A stretch of 64,000 nt of DNA from Tricholomella constricta (taxonomy: Eukaryota; Basidiomycota; Agaricomycetes; Agaricales; Lyophyllaceae): NCBI GenBank assembly GCA_013368375.1, contig JAACJP010000021.1, forward strand, positions 672,726 through 736,725. Direction: 5' to 3'. Of the stretch, positions 41,335 to 51,600 are shown in pieces. Made by a program: the position numbers and the translations under genes. The stretch's first letter is position 1; each line of letters begins with the position of its first letter. The notes beneath the pieces were generated by a model, which worked only from the letters and a program-made list of their open reading frames with translations, was not told the origin of the DNA and did not search any database.

Positions 41335-42541
41335 TCTTCCGTGGCCAAGGCGGTCGGGTCGGCCGACTCGGGAGTCGGGTCAGCCGGGATCGCATCCTTG
41401 CGTGCCAGTAGCTGCATAATCAGCTCATCCAGTTCCTCCGGCATGATGTGGCGCACGTCGAAGCGCAATGGACAGTCACGCCAGAAGTGCCCCGGTTGTT
41501 TGCACCGACGGCACTTGTCGTCGCGAACAGGGCGACCGGTGAATCGATCAATGTCCATAGGGACAGCGGGAGAAAGAGCTGGCGCTCGGGGGGCATGCAC
41601 GACATGCGTCGGAGCCGACACACGAGCAGGAGCAACTGGTTGCGCAGAAGGTCGCCAGTGGAGAGCGGGCGCGACTGGGTGCACGGGGACGAGGGCGGTC
41701 GGGCGACTAGCCGACGGGATGGTCGGAGGTGTCCGACGGTGGAAGTCCTCCTCAGTCCTCATGATGAAGTCCTGGGAGCGGGCGATCGCTAGCCAGTCCT
41801 CGATCTTGGAGTTGTTGGGCCGACCCGTGGTGATGCTTCCGAGTCGCTTCGAAAGCTTCGGGTCCATGCCCCGACGGAACTTGAGGACCAGGTGGCGACC
41901 ATCCGGGTAGTCGGCCTTGACCCACAGGGCCTTGAACGAGTCTATGTACTCGTCGATGGTGCGCCCGTTCTGGAAATACGCCGTCGACTCGAGGATGAGC
42001 GCGGCGTCGGCGACCTCGTCAAACAGGAAGAACTCCTTCTCGAAGTTCGATACGAAGTCGTCCCAGGTCGGGAACGCGCGCTTCACCGACCCGCACTGAA
42101 AGACGCGACCGACGAAGTCAGCAGCGCGACCGTGTTGCATGAACGACAACACCCAGCTAATTCGGGCGTGGTCGTCGGTGAACTGCCCGGTGGTCAGCGA
42201 GAAGTAGAGCTGGCACGCATTCCAGAAGGCACGTCCGCCCGATCGTGCGCCATCGTAGGTGGGAGGAGGCGACGGCCGAATGTGCGATCCTGATCGCGGA
42301 GGGGGAGACGTCGGCGAGGGTTGCGCCGGCGTCGCGGGGGTCGTAGATGCTGCTGGGGAGGCAGCGGAGGGGTTCCCCAAAATGAGGGTATCTAAAGAGA
42401 GGAGATGCGGTCCAGGGTGGCCGAGTTGGAGGTTTGGGTGTGGGAGAGAGCCGATATCGTGGTTTCGAGGCTCGCCAGTCGCTCTTCTGGCGTAAGCGCA
42501 GGGGGAGACGATGGCGTGTCAAAATCACCGAATTCGGACAT
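41325..42541 (-). pseudogene. gag: Element B gag, one frameshift
   Basis: ATG at 42,541 (MSEFGDFDTPSS) as in A. The frame stops at TAG near 42,392 after LDRISSL, and the remainder (GNPSAASPAAST to the TAG at 41,325) is open in another frame. The length, 1217 nt, is not a multiple of three. The capsid region and CCHC knuckle (CRRCKQPGHFWRDC) are intact. With 0.4% LTR divergence this is a recent lesion. Confidence 0.88.
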
Positions 42542-42655
42542 CTCAAGACGGGGCTGGGGCGATGATCGGAGCGGGCGCGTGTTGGACGGGTTGCGTGTAG
42601 CAGACACGTGTTTCGACGCGGAAGCTTGATCGGTCGGCCTCGCCGGGTCTTAGGT

Positions 42656-42669
42656 TTAGTCTATTCTGC
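42656..42669 (-). promoter_or_regulatory. Self-complementary primer-binding site of element B
   Basis: AGAATAGACTAA (minus strand, 42,667 down to 42,656) complements TTAGTCTATTCT in the LTR (42,797 down to 42,786). Compared with A both partners carry the same single coordinated change. Confidence 0.78.
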
Positions 42670-43138
42670 TGTTAGGGCGACCTCACGAGCAGAGCTGAGT
42701 CGTACTGGCAGAGGGGAATCCGAAGTTATATTAAGTACAGTGAGGAATGTAAAGAGGGGCTTACCTGGCAGAGGGGAATCTGAAGAGAATAGACTAAGGA
42801 TCCCCAATGCCAGTGGGCCGACTATATACGAGTACTGTACATAATAATCAAGGAGTGGTCTGCGGCGCGTGTATGGACACGTTCCCGACGCTGTCCGATC
42901 CTCGTGGCTCAGGGTACGGGCACGAGTTGGGACAGCCGACGTCGGGATGTCGGGTGGTCGGGATCGGCGTCGGGCGCGCGCAGGGAGAGATGGGAACGAC
43001 AGGAAGTGTGTAAGTATATACACCGACGCTTGGGTCGGAGCGTCGGGGGTCGGAATCGCGAACGGTCGGGGGAGCGATCGCATGAGCGGGGGGACGATCG
43101 GTGAGCGTCGGAGGGCGCGAAAGGGGGTTCCCCTAACA
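42670..43138 (-). repeat. 5' LTR and promoter of element B (469 bp)
   Basis: TATATA at 42,823-42,828, with the self-primer segment starting about 26-31 bp downstream at 42,797. Confidence 0.92.
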
Positions 43139-44138
43139 CAATCCGGGTTTTGGGCGAGATTTTGGAACTGCTCGTGCCATTCCCGTGCAGTTCCCCTGCA
43201 CTATCCGGATCCGGATTGTTGCTGTACTACCCGTGCACAATCCGGTCCGGATATCGGCCGGAATTTCTGTGCACCCGCTGCTTTACTTTCCGTGCAGCAC
43301 TCAATCCAGGTTTCGGGCGTGATTTCAGAACTGCTCGTGCAACAGTTTCCGTGCAGTTCCCCTGCACTATCCGGATCTGGACTATTGCTGAGCTACCCGT
43401 CCACAATCCGATCCGGATATCGGCCGGAATTTCCGTGCACCCACTGCTGTGGTTTCCGTCCAGTACTCAATCCGGGTTTCGGGCATGATTTTGGAACTGC
43501 TTGTGCAACAGTTTCCATGCATTTCCCCTGCACTATCCGGATCCGGACTGTTGCTGAGCTACCCGTACACAATCCGATCCGGATATTGGCCGGAATTTTC
43601 GTGCACCCGCTGCTGTGGTTTCTGTCCAGTACTCAATCCGGGTTTCGGGCATGATTTTGGAACTGCTTGTGCAACAGTTTCCATGCATTTCCCCTGCACT
43701 ATCCGGATCCGGACTATTGCTGAGCTACCCATACACAATCCGATCCGGATATTGGCCGGAATTTTCGTGCACCCGCTGCTGTGGTTTCTGTCCAGTACTC
43801 AATCCGGGTTTTGAACGTGGTTTCCGTGCACATTCAGCCATAGTTTCCGTGCACATTCAGCCAGAGTTTCCGTGCACTATCCGACCCGGAATCCGGCTGT
43901 GAATTCCGTACAATATACCCAGATGGTTTGGCTACAGGCCCCATGGCCCTCTGTGGGTATAGAGAGCCCGCTGCTGCAGTAAACCACAATACAGTGTATT
44001 GCGTCCGCTACTTCGTTAACAACCACACACTGTACAGAGGTCCGCTACAGCACAGAGGACCCACTGGATGCGTCAACTACGGTACACTGTATAGGCCCGC
44101 TAGAGCGTTGGTCACATTACATTGTAGTGCCCTGCCCT
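43139..44138 (-). repeat. Right arm and right end of T
   Basis: Inverted units with anchors near 43,297, 43,460, 43,627 and 43,796. About 215 bp of terminal sequence follows (43,921-44,138) that mirrors 12,032-12,240 (GGCTACAGG...CCCGCTGCTGCAGTAAA; CACATTACATTGTAGTG). No gene. Confidence 0.85.
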
Positions 44139-44313
44139 GTACATCGTGCTTTACTCTATTTTCTCACCGGAGCATGGGCACCGCCACTCGATCACTATGA
44201 GAGCGCGTTCTCGAAGGCCAATTGGGACGACTACGTGGAGCCCATCGGCCCGAAAAGGGAAGGTAAACTCAGGAGACGCGCCAGTGTTTTCTTGCCGGAG
44301 GTCGACGCGCTTA
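44139..44313 (+). pseudogene. Gene X, 3' part: exon resumed after T, cut by element E
   Basis: GTACATCG repeats the 8-bp duplication, and the frame continues (VHRALLYFLTGAWAPPLDHY, then ANWDDYVEPIGPKREGK) up to element E at 44,314. Joined to the exon ending at 11,972 it restores a continuous frame. The rest of the gene must lie beyond the window, past the far LTR of E. Confidence 0.55.
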
Positions 44314-44671
44314 TGTCACGAACGTCCCTAACGACCACCCCTAAAGTCACACCCACTACGCTTTCCCACGCACGTCCGCCGTACATATATGACACCACTT
44401 TCTTTTCGGACACCTGACCTCGATATTACCTATTGTTAAGACTAGTTCTCGATTCTCGTTCTCGTTTCTCTCTCTCTCTCTCAATCTATTTGGCTTCACA
44501 CCCGTATCACTTGAGCTCGTTCGTTCGAATTAGCCCCGGTGAACACCTCCGTCAACGCTCACGACCTCCGAATACTCCTTCGTAGGCCGTCTTCCTTGAC
44601 GGACGTCAGGCCTGTCCGCTTCGGTGGTTCCAGAATAACTCTGTAACCGGCGTGCTACACAGGTCCTAACA
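44314..44671 (+). repeat. 5' LTR of element E (358 bp)
   Basis: U3 (44,314-44,416) differs from C and F by many substitutions and is 12 bp longer. From ACCTCGATATTA (44,417-44,428) onward it is almost identical to F. A CATATATG box lies about 30 bp before the R region. The primer-binding site TAATATCGAGGT follows at 44,672-44,683. Confidence 0.9.
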
Positions 44672-44700
44672 TAATATCGAGGTCTACCCACCCACCGGAC

Positions 44701-45392
44701 ATGTCCTCGACGATAGTGGAGCCCAACACCACAGTCCGCTATCAAAACTTCGAAGGTCCCTCTTTCACACAAAGAAGACCTTCACCACCACCTTTCGAAA
44801 CCTCCCCTGCCTCAACAGGACACATGATGCAAGGGACCTTCGGAACCAACAGGTCCAGGCTGGAACACAACATTTTCCAACCAGGCCAACACGAGGGGGA
44901 CTTTTCCTCAGCCAGTCAGGACCCTCGACGACCCCTACCCCGGACCCCCTCAAACGTATTCAACCCGTCCTACCAACTCGCCACCCCCAACTATCCCCCC
45001 TTACCACCATCTGCAACGGCCTCCGGACCTCCGCCTTCAAGTAACCAGACTCCCGGGTCATACTACGAAAGGTTGAGGCACCCGGAGATGTTCCAGAGGA
45101 GGGATAGGGCTCGGGAGGAGGGACAGGGACACTTCGCTCGTCAACAAAACCCCTTCCTACACGGTTCAGACCACGAAAGGATACTCTACGAGCTCCGCAT
45201 GACGCGGGAAGAGTTTTCGCGACAAGCGCACGAGCTCCTAGTCGAAACCATGGGGATGGATCATCAACCCCGAACACCGGAACAATGGGCCAACCTCGTG
45301 TTGTCGACCATACAACTGCACGAAGCCCATCGATTACCCCCACAACTGACGGTGTTGCTACAAATGGGGGGAAACGAAAAAAGGTTACGCGC
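44701..45392 (+). pseudogene. gag: Element E gag, first part (split by F)
   Basis: ATG 44,701. The N-terminal third matches C more closely than F (TGHMMQGTFGTNRSRLEHN, where F has TGPPMQGTFGSNRSRLEHQ). It ends at F's insertion point (NEKRLRA) and resumes at 55,877. With F and one CGCGC copy removed, gag is a single 953-aa frame. Confidence 0.93.
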
Positions 45393-45738
45393 TGTCACGA
45401 CCGCCCCTAAACTCGCAATCACTTACGCTTTCCCACGCACGCCCACCGTATATATGATGGCACCACTTCTTTTCAGACTCCTTACCTCGATATTACCTAT
45501 TGTTAAGACTAGTTCTCGATTCTCGTTCTCGTTTCTCTCTCTCTCTCTCAATCTATTTGGCTTCACACCCGTATCACTTGAGCTCGTTCGTTCGAATCAG
45601 CCCCGGTGAACACCTCCGTCAACGCTCACGACCTCCGAATACTCCTTCGTAGGCCGTCTTCCTTGACGGACGTCAGGCCTGTCCGCTTCGGTGGTTCCAG
45701 AATAACTCTGTAACCGGCGTGCTACACAGGTCCTAACA
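45393..45738 (+). repeat. 5' LTR and promoter of element F
   Basis: TATATAT at 45,449-45,455. The self-primer ACCTCGATATTA is at 45,484-45,495, about 30-35 bp downstream. A CT microsatellite lies in U5. It ends CCTAACA. Confidence 0.95.
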
Positions 45739-45750
45739 TAATATCGAGGT
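45739..45750 (+). promoter_or_regulatory. Self-complementary primer-binding site of element F
   Basis: TAATATCGAGGT, immediately after the LTR, pairs over 12 nt with ACCTCGATATTA in R. Confidence 0.75.
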
Positions 45751-45767
45751 CTACCCACCCACCGGAC

Positions 45768-48640
45768 ATGTCCTCGACGATAGTGGAGCCTAACACAACC
45801 ATCCGCTATCAAAACTTCGAAGGTCCCTCCTTCACTCAAAGGAGACCTTCACCACCACCCTTCGAAACCTCCCCTGCCTCAACAGGACCTCCGATGCAAG
45901 GGACTTTCGGATCCAACAGGTCCAGGTTGGAACACCAGATCTTCCAACCTGGCCAACATGAGGGGGATTTTTCCTCAGTCAGTCAGGACCCACGACGACC
46001 CCTACCCCGAACCCCCTCAAACGTATTCAACCCCTCTTACCAACTCGCCACCCCCAACTATCCCCCCTTACCACCATCCGCAACGACCTCCGGACCTCCG
46101 CTTTCAAGTAACCAGACTCCCGGATCGTACTACGAAAGGTTGAGGCACCCGGAGATGTTCCAGAGGAGGGATAGGGCACGAGAGGAGGGACAGGGACAGT
46201 TCGCTCGTCAACAAAACCCCTTTCTACACGGTTCAGACCACGAAAGGATACTCTACGAACTCCGCATGACGCGAGAAGAGTTTTCACGACAAGCGCACGA
46301 GCTCCTAGTCGAAACCATGGGGATGGATCATCAACCCCGAACACCGGAACAATGGGCCAACCTCGTGTTGTCGACCATGCAACTGCACGAAGCCCATCGA
46401 TTACCCCCACAACTGACGGTGTTGCTACAAATGGGGGGAAACGAAAGAAGGTTACGCGCTCTGGCTGGAGAAATCCAGACGTCCAACGAGGGAAGAAGAT
46501 TCTCCGACCCCCAAAGCGCGGGACGTTCCTTCCACATGCCAATTCAGGAGCCCGTTCCCTCCAGAATCGAAACTAGATTCGAAGAACCTCCACGAGCGAC
46601 AAGCACGGTCAATACGCAGACAGCTTCGGCTCTACTCAGGAGGATGAACCAAGGGAACGCTCCCCCCAGCCAAGAAGGGTTCGAACCCACCGTCACACCA
46701 GGAGCAGACGCTCGAAGAGCTCCGACGTTCGGGTTCTGGGGAGCCCACAACTTACAAAGAATCCCCGAAGAGAACCCCCCTGTCGAAGGACCGTTTTCCA
46801 GGCCAAATTCGGGTTTTCAGGGCCCACAGGGGACCTTCGCAAACCAAGAAGGAGTACCTCCGAGGGAACCTGAGAACATTCCCCTACCTCCGTCGGAACG
46901 GGGAATCCCAACGCCACTGTCGTACGCCCACAGCTACGAACTATGCGAAGAAAACTCGGAAAGAAGAGAGGGAGCACCCCCTAGGGCACGAGAAGACTGG
47001 CGCCAAACACCACCTCATCTGGCAAGTCAGAACAGGAGGTCACCACAAGGCCCACGCCCAATCTCCCCAAGAGAACGACGTGGAATCGGAGCGGACCCCG
47101 GCCCCGGTCAAAACGTAAACATCCTCGACGGAAGGCAAGGGACCCAACAACAATTCCCCCAGTTCGAACAATACAGAACTGGATACAACCCCGGACCAGC
47201 CCCACCCATACCCGGCGGACGACCGAACCCCCAGTACAACGGACCACCTCCACAGCCCCAACCCCCTCCGGGATCTTCGGGACCACCTACCCCGAGAGGA
47301 ACTCAATGGGGAAACGGCCCCGGAGGACCAGGAGGGGGAGGAGGAGGTTATTGGGGAAACGGCCCCGGAGGAACAGGAGGTCCTGGAGGAGGGGGAGGTC
47401 ACGGAGGATACGGACCACCACAAGGACCAGGAGGCCCGGGAGGCCCCGGAGGTCCCGGAGGTCCCGGAGGGGAGGAGGAGGCCACGGAGGAGGAGGAGGA
47501 GGAGGCCCACCCGGAAATCCGGGAGGAGGCCAATTCGCAAACCCTCAACGACCCCCACCTCCACCGCAACAGCTCTTAGGCCCAAACCAAAACCTGACCC
47601 CGGAACAGTACCGACACCTCCTAAACCTGGAATCGAAAATCGACATCAGGAAACCGGACCCCTTCACTGGAAAAGAACCGAGGAGATGGAAAACCTTCGT
47701 CACGGAATGCCTAGTAACGTTTCAAGCCAAGGCGATCACCTACGAACAGGATCACCTGAAGGTGTCATTCGCGAGCTCCTACTTAAAGGACGGAGCTATG
47801 GACTACTTTCGGCTGCAACTCACGTACAACCCCCAACACCCAATGTTCACGAATTGGGAAGGATTCGTACACGAATTAGGATCACGCTTCGGAATACCGA
47901 ACTCGAGAGTGGAAGCCGAGAACAACATTTCGCGACTGAAAATGAAGGAATGGGAAAAGTTCACAGCATTCATCATCAAGTTCGAACAAGAAGCGTACGA
48001 AACAGGCTGGAACTGGGTAGCACTACAGTTCACACTCCGGAAAGCGCTCCCCCAACGAATCCTTAACGTCCTGGCCATCGCACCAAGCCCCGAAACCTAC
48101 GAAGGTTACCGAGATCTGGTCACCCAAATCGACCGGAGGTACTGGGAACATCGCATAGAAAATCCAGAGTCCTACAAACCCCTCTGGGCGAATAATGCGA
48201 ACACCTCCAACACCTCCGCACGACCTCCGATGGGACCTTGGGCCGGACCCGCAAGCCGCACGACGCCGCAAACGGCTCAGGGGAACAAGAACGCACGCTT
48301 GAACGCCGAAAGTCATGATCAGGACCCGGACTCAGGTAAGGAAGGTAAGGCGCAAGACCAAGAAATCGCATGGGATGACGAAGAGGCACTACAAGCCAAC
48401 AACTTCGGATTCAAGAAGTCAACGCGCCCCTGGGTGAAGATCGATGAAGACGTAAAGCAACAACGAATTCGAGACAAGGCCTGCATCCTATGCGGTGACC
48501 TGGAACACTGGATGCGCGACTGCCCAACAGCAAACGCCATGGGCAGAGCCACCTACCTCATCGGCGACGACATCTTCGAATTCCATCACAAGACAGAAGA
48601 GGGAAACGCGGGGGCGATTCAGGACTTACCCGGGCTCTGA
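45768..48640 (+). pseudogene. gag: Element F gag, one-base frameshift in the glycine tract
   Basis: ATG 45,768. Open to the glycine-rich region, where a G-run has four G instead of E's five near 47,470, shifting the frame to a stop at 47,579. The downstream frame (capsid core, CCHC knuckle CILCGDLEHWMRDC) is open to TGA 48,638-48,640. Adding one base gives 958 codons, close to E's 953 aa. The lesion could also be a sequencing error in a G-rich run. Confidence 0.9.
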
Positions 48641-48645
48641 ATCGC
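48601..48645 (+). promoter_or_regulatory. Candidate -1 frameshift signal of element F
   Basis: GGGAAAC (48,601-48,607), spacer of 6 nt, GCGATTCAG (48,614-48,622) pairing with CTGAATCGC (48,637-48,645). The gag stop lies in the second arm. Confidence 0.75.
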
Positions 48646-51600
48646 GAAGAGCTGAAACCGGGCCTTGACACTAAACTACGCGCAACGGCACTATCGACAA
48701 CGGACACCCGCACTGTAACACTCTCCTCCCACTCGTCCCTGGCATTCTTAATACACCTCACGCCAAACGGAGGAGGAGAAAAACCCGAAAATACGCTTAT
48801 CGACAGCGGAGCTACCGACAACTTCATGGACTCCGACATGGCGACATCACGCGGGCTCCACCTTGAGGAGCTCAAACCCCCAATAAACCTTTGCCTATTT
48901 GATGGAGAACTCTCCGCATCGGGCAAAATCACACACTATACCACCAACGACGTCAAATTCAGTGACGGCACCACGCAGAGGATAAGGTTCCTCCTTACGA
49001 AACTCCACGAGACAGCTGCGATAGTGTTGGGACTATCATGGTTGAAGGAGGTCAACCCCCGAATAAACTGGAAAGACCTCTGCATCACGCTACGAAGGGG
49101 GTCAAACGGCAAAATTGAAGGATCACTACCGGACCTCCGAAGGAAAAAGGAAGTCGTCCCAACGACAACAGGCACAGGAGATCAACGCTTACCCTCGCGG
49201 TCAGCTCGCTCCTTCACGATCGAAGTACAGTTAGAAGGATCCTCAACGCGACTACGGGCACTTATCGATAGTGGAGCGGCGGGAAATTTCATAGCACAAT
49301 CCTCGTGTACGAAACCGGAACCTCTCGCCAGCCCCATGACCCTACAACTGTTCGACGGAAACCCCAGCGGAGGTGGAGCCATTTCACACCATAGTCCCGA
49401 AACAATCAAACTTGAGAACGGACTAGAGTATAAGGTCGACCTCCTCATAACACAGTTACACCCGGCCACGCCACTAGTGCTCGGATTACCTTGGTTACGG
49501 GAAGCAAATCCGGACATCGACTGGCGGGAAATGTCCATGACCATGGAACAAGGGGCAGGACTAGCCGCGATATCGCTTTCCCAGAAGACGCAATGGAGAA
49601 CCGTGACCCTTGAGGAGGAGGAAGACGTCGAAGCTCCGAAACCAGCCAACCCCCTTTCGGAAAAACAACCCCTCCTCAGGGACCTCCTGGACGACGACAA
49701 CGATCAGAACGACACCTCCAGCGATAACATGAAGGAGGAAGACACTCGCCCAAACACCAACGAACCCCAAGAGGAAGTACCAACACCGACAACCGAGTCA
49801 CCAGAGGAGATAACGGGACGGAAACGCACCCGAAAACCACCCCCACCGAACTACTTCCCTCCAAACGTTCCGAGGTCCAAATTCAAACCCCACCCCAAAC
49901 GGAAATCCGCAACGTCCCCAACGACAGAAACACAGGAAGAAGAGGAAACCAACCCGGAAACGGAGGCCGAAGACGAAACGGGAGAGGGAGAAGAGGATGT
50001 CGAAACACAAAACATCCGCCTGATCGGAGCGGCGCCATTCGCGAACCTCATCAGGGACGGAGCCACAGCGTTCCAACTACACATCTCCCCCACCGAAAAG
50101 GAAGAACACCTCCATGCCAATAACACCTCCGACGATGAACCCAAGCAACCAAAGACAGAAAGGGAAATCTTCGAGGAAGTCGTACCTCCGGAGTACAGGG
50201 ACTTCGAAGACGTATTCTCAGCGGGCGAAGCGAAAACCATCCCCCCACACTGACCCTACGATCACACAGTGGAACTCGACGAAAACACTACCCCTCCCTT
50301 CGGAAAGATATACAACATGTCCGAACTGGAGTTGAAAGCATTGAAGGATTACATCGACGAGATGCTCGGAAAAGGGTTCATCCGACCTTCGAGTTCGTCA
50401 GCGGGAGCTCCGGTACTGTTCGCAAAGAAGAAGGACGGATCACTCCGGCTATGCGTGGACTATAGAGGATTAAATCGGATCACCAAGAAGAACCGTTACC
50501 CTCTACCTCTGATCGGAGACCTCATAGACCGACTTCAAAAAGCGAAAGTATACTCGAAGATCGACCTCCGAGTGGGCTACAACAACGTCCGCATAGCTCC
50601 GGGACACGAATGGAAGACAGCCTTCCGCACTCGTTATGGACTTTTCGAATACCTGGTAATGCCTTTCGGCATGACAAACTCACCCGCGACATTCCAACAC
50701 TTCATGAACGACATCTTCCACGACATGAACGACGTGTTCGTAGTGATCTACCTCGACGACATTCTGGTTTTCTCGGAGACCTTAGAGGAACATCACGGAC
50801 ACGTTCGGAAGGTCCTCGAGAGGCTCCGGAAACACAACCTTCATGCGAAACCGGAGAAATGCACGTTTCACACTACGGAGATCGAATACCTAGGCGTCAT
50901 CGTATCCCCCGGCGGAGTAAAGATGGATCCAGGAAAAGTCGACGCGATCCGGAAGTGGCCTAGACCGACGAAGGTCAAGGAACTCCAATCTTTCCTAGGC
51001 TTTGCAAACTTCTATCGGCGGTTTATCGACAATTACTCGGGCATAACGAAGAGGTTAAATAAACTCACGCAAAAGGACACAATCTGGAAATGGGATTCCG
51101 AATGCGAAGGAGTCTTCGAGCTATTGAAGAAAGCATTCTCCTCCGCACCCATCCTACGACACTTCGATCCTCAACTACCGGTGATACTAGAGTGCGATGC
51201 CTCCGACTTCGCCATAGCGGGGATCATCTCCCAATTTGACGAGACATCACAAGACTTACGTCCGGTCGCCTTCTACGCGAGAACTATGATAGACGCGGAG
51301 CTCAACTACGACATCTATGACAAGGAGCTCCTAGCAATCGTGGAAGCGTTTAAACAATGGAGGGCCTACCTAGAGGGATCTCCCCACCGCATTCAAGTGT
51401 ACTCCGACCACAACAACCTACAGTACTTCTCCACGACCAAACAACTCAGTCGCAGACAAGCACGATGGTCGGAATGCCTGGCGAACTTCGACTTCCAGAT
51501 AAACTATCGACCCGGAAGACTGGGAGCGAAGCCAGATGCCCTTACGCGAAGAGCGGACGTGTATCCAAAGAAGGGTTTCGAGCAGGATCACAACTCCTTC

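Larger units (their letters stand above)
36819..43138 (-). mobile_element. Element B: Ty3/Gypsy chromodomain retrotransposon (family 1), pol intact
   Basis: 469-bp LTRs (36,819-37,287 and 42,670-43,138, TGTTAGG...CCTAACA) differing at two transitions (0.4%). Duplication CAATC (36,814-36,818 and 43,139-43,143). Same gene order as A. Gag carries one frameshift; pol is complete. Confidence 0.95.
12032..44138. mobile_element. Transposon T: foldback-like DNA transposon with repeat-array arms, split by C and B
   Basis: The ends are inverted: ...CACTACACTGTAATGTGACC (from 12,042) against the complement ...CACTACAATGTAATGTGACC (44,129 backwards). GTACATCG occurs just outside both ends (12,024-12,031 and 44,139-44,146), an 8-bp target duplication as in hAT or KDZ-type elements. 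Without the later LTR elements T is about 4.8 kb. Inside the ends, ~1.7-kb and ~2-kb inverted arms of ~165-bp tandem repeats surround a unique spacer. No transposase ORF is seen, so T is non-autonomous. It splits gene X 8 bp into an exon. The extreme terminal 10-15 bp are less well matched, so exact ends are uncertain by a few bases. Confidence 0.75.

Noticed and set aside
44401..44540. CT-rich microsatellite in the E and F LTRs as a separate repeat feature
   Set aside because: A short CT run inside U5 of the LTR; part of the element, not an independent locus.
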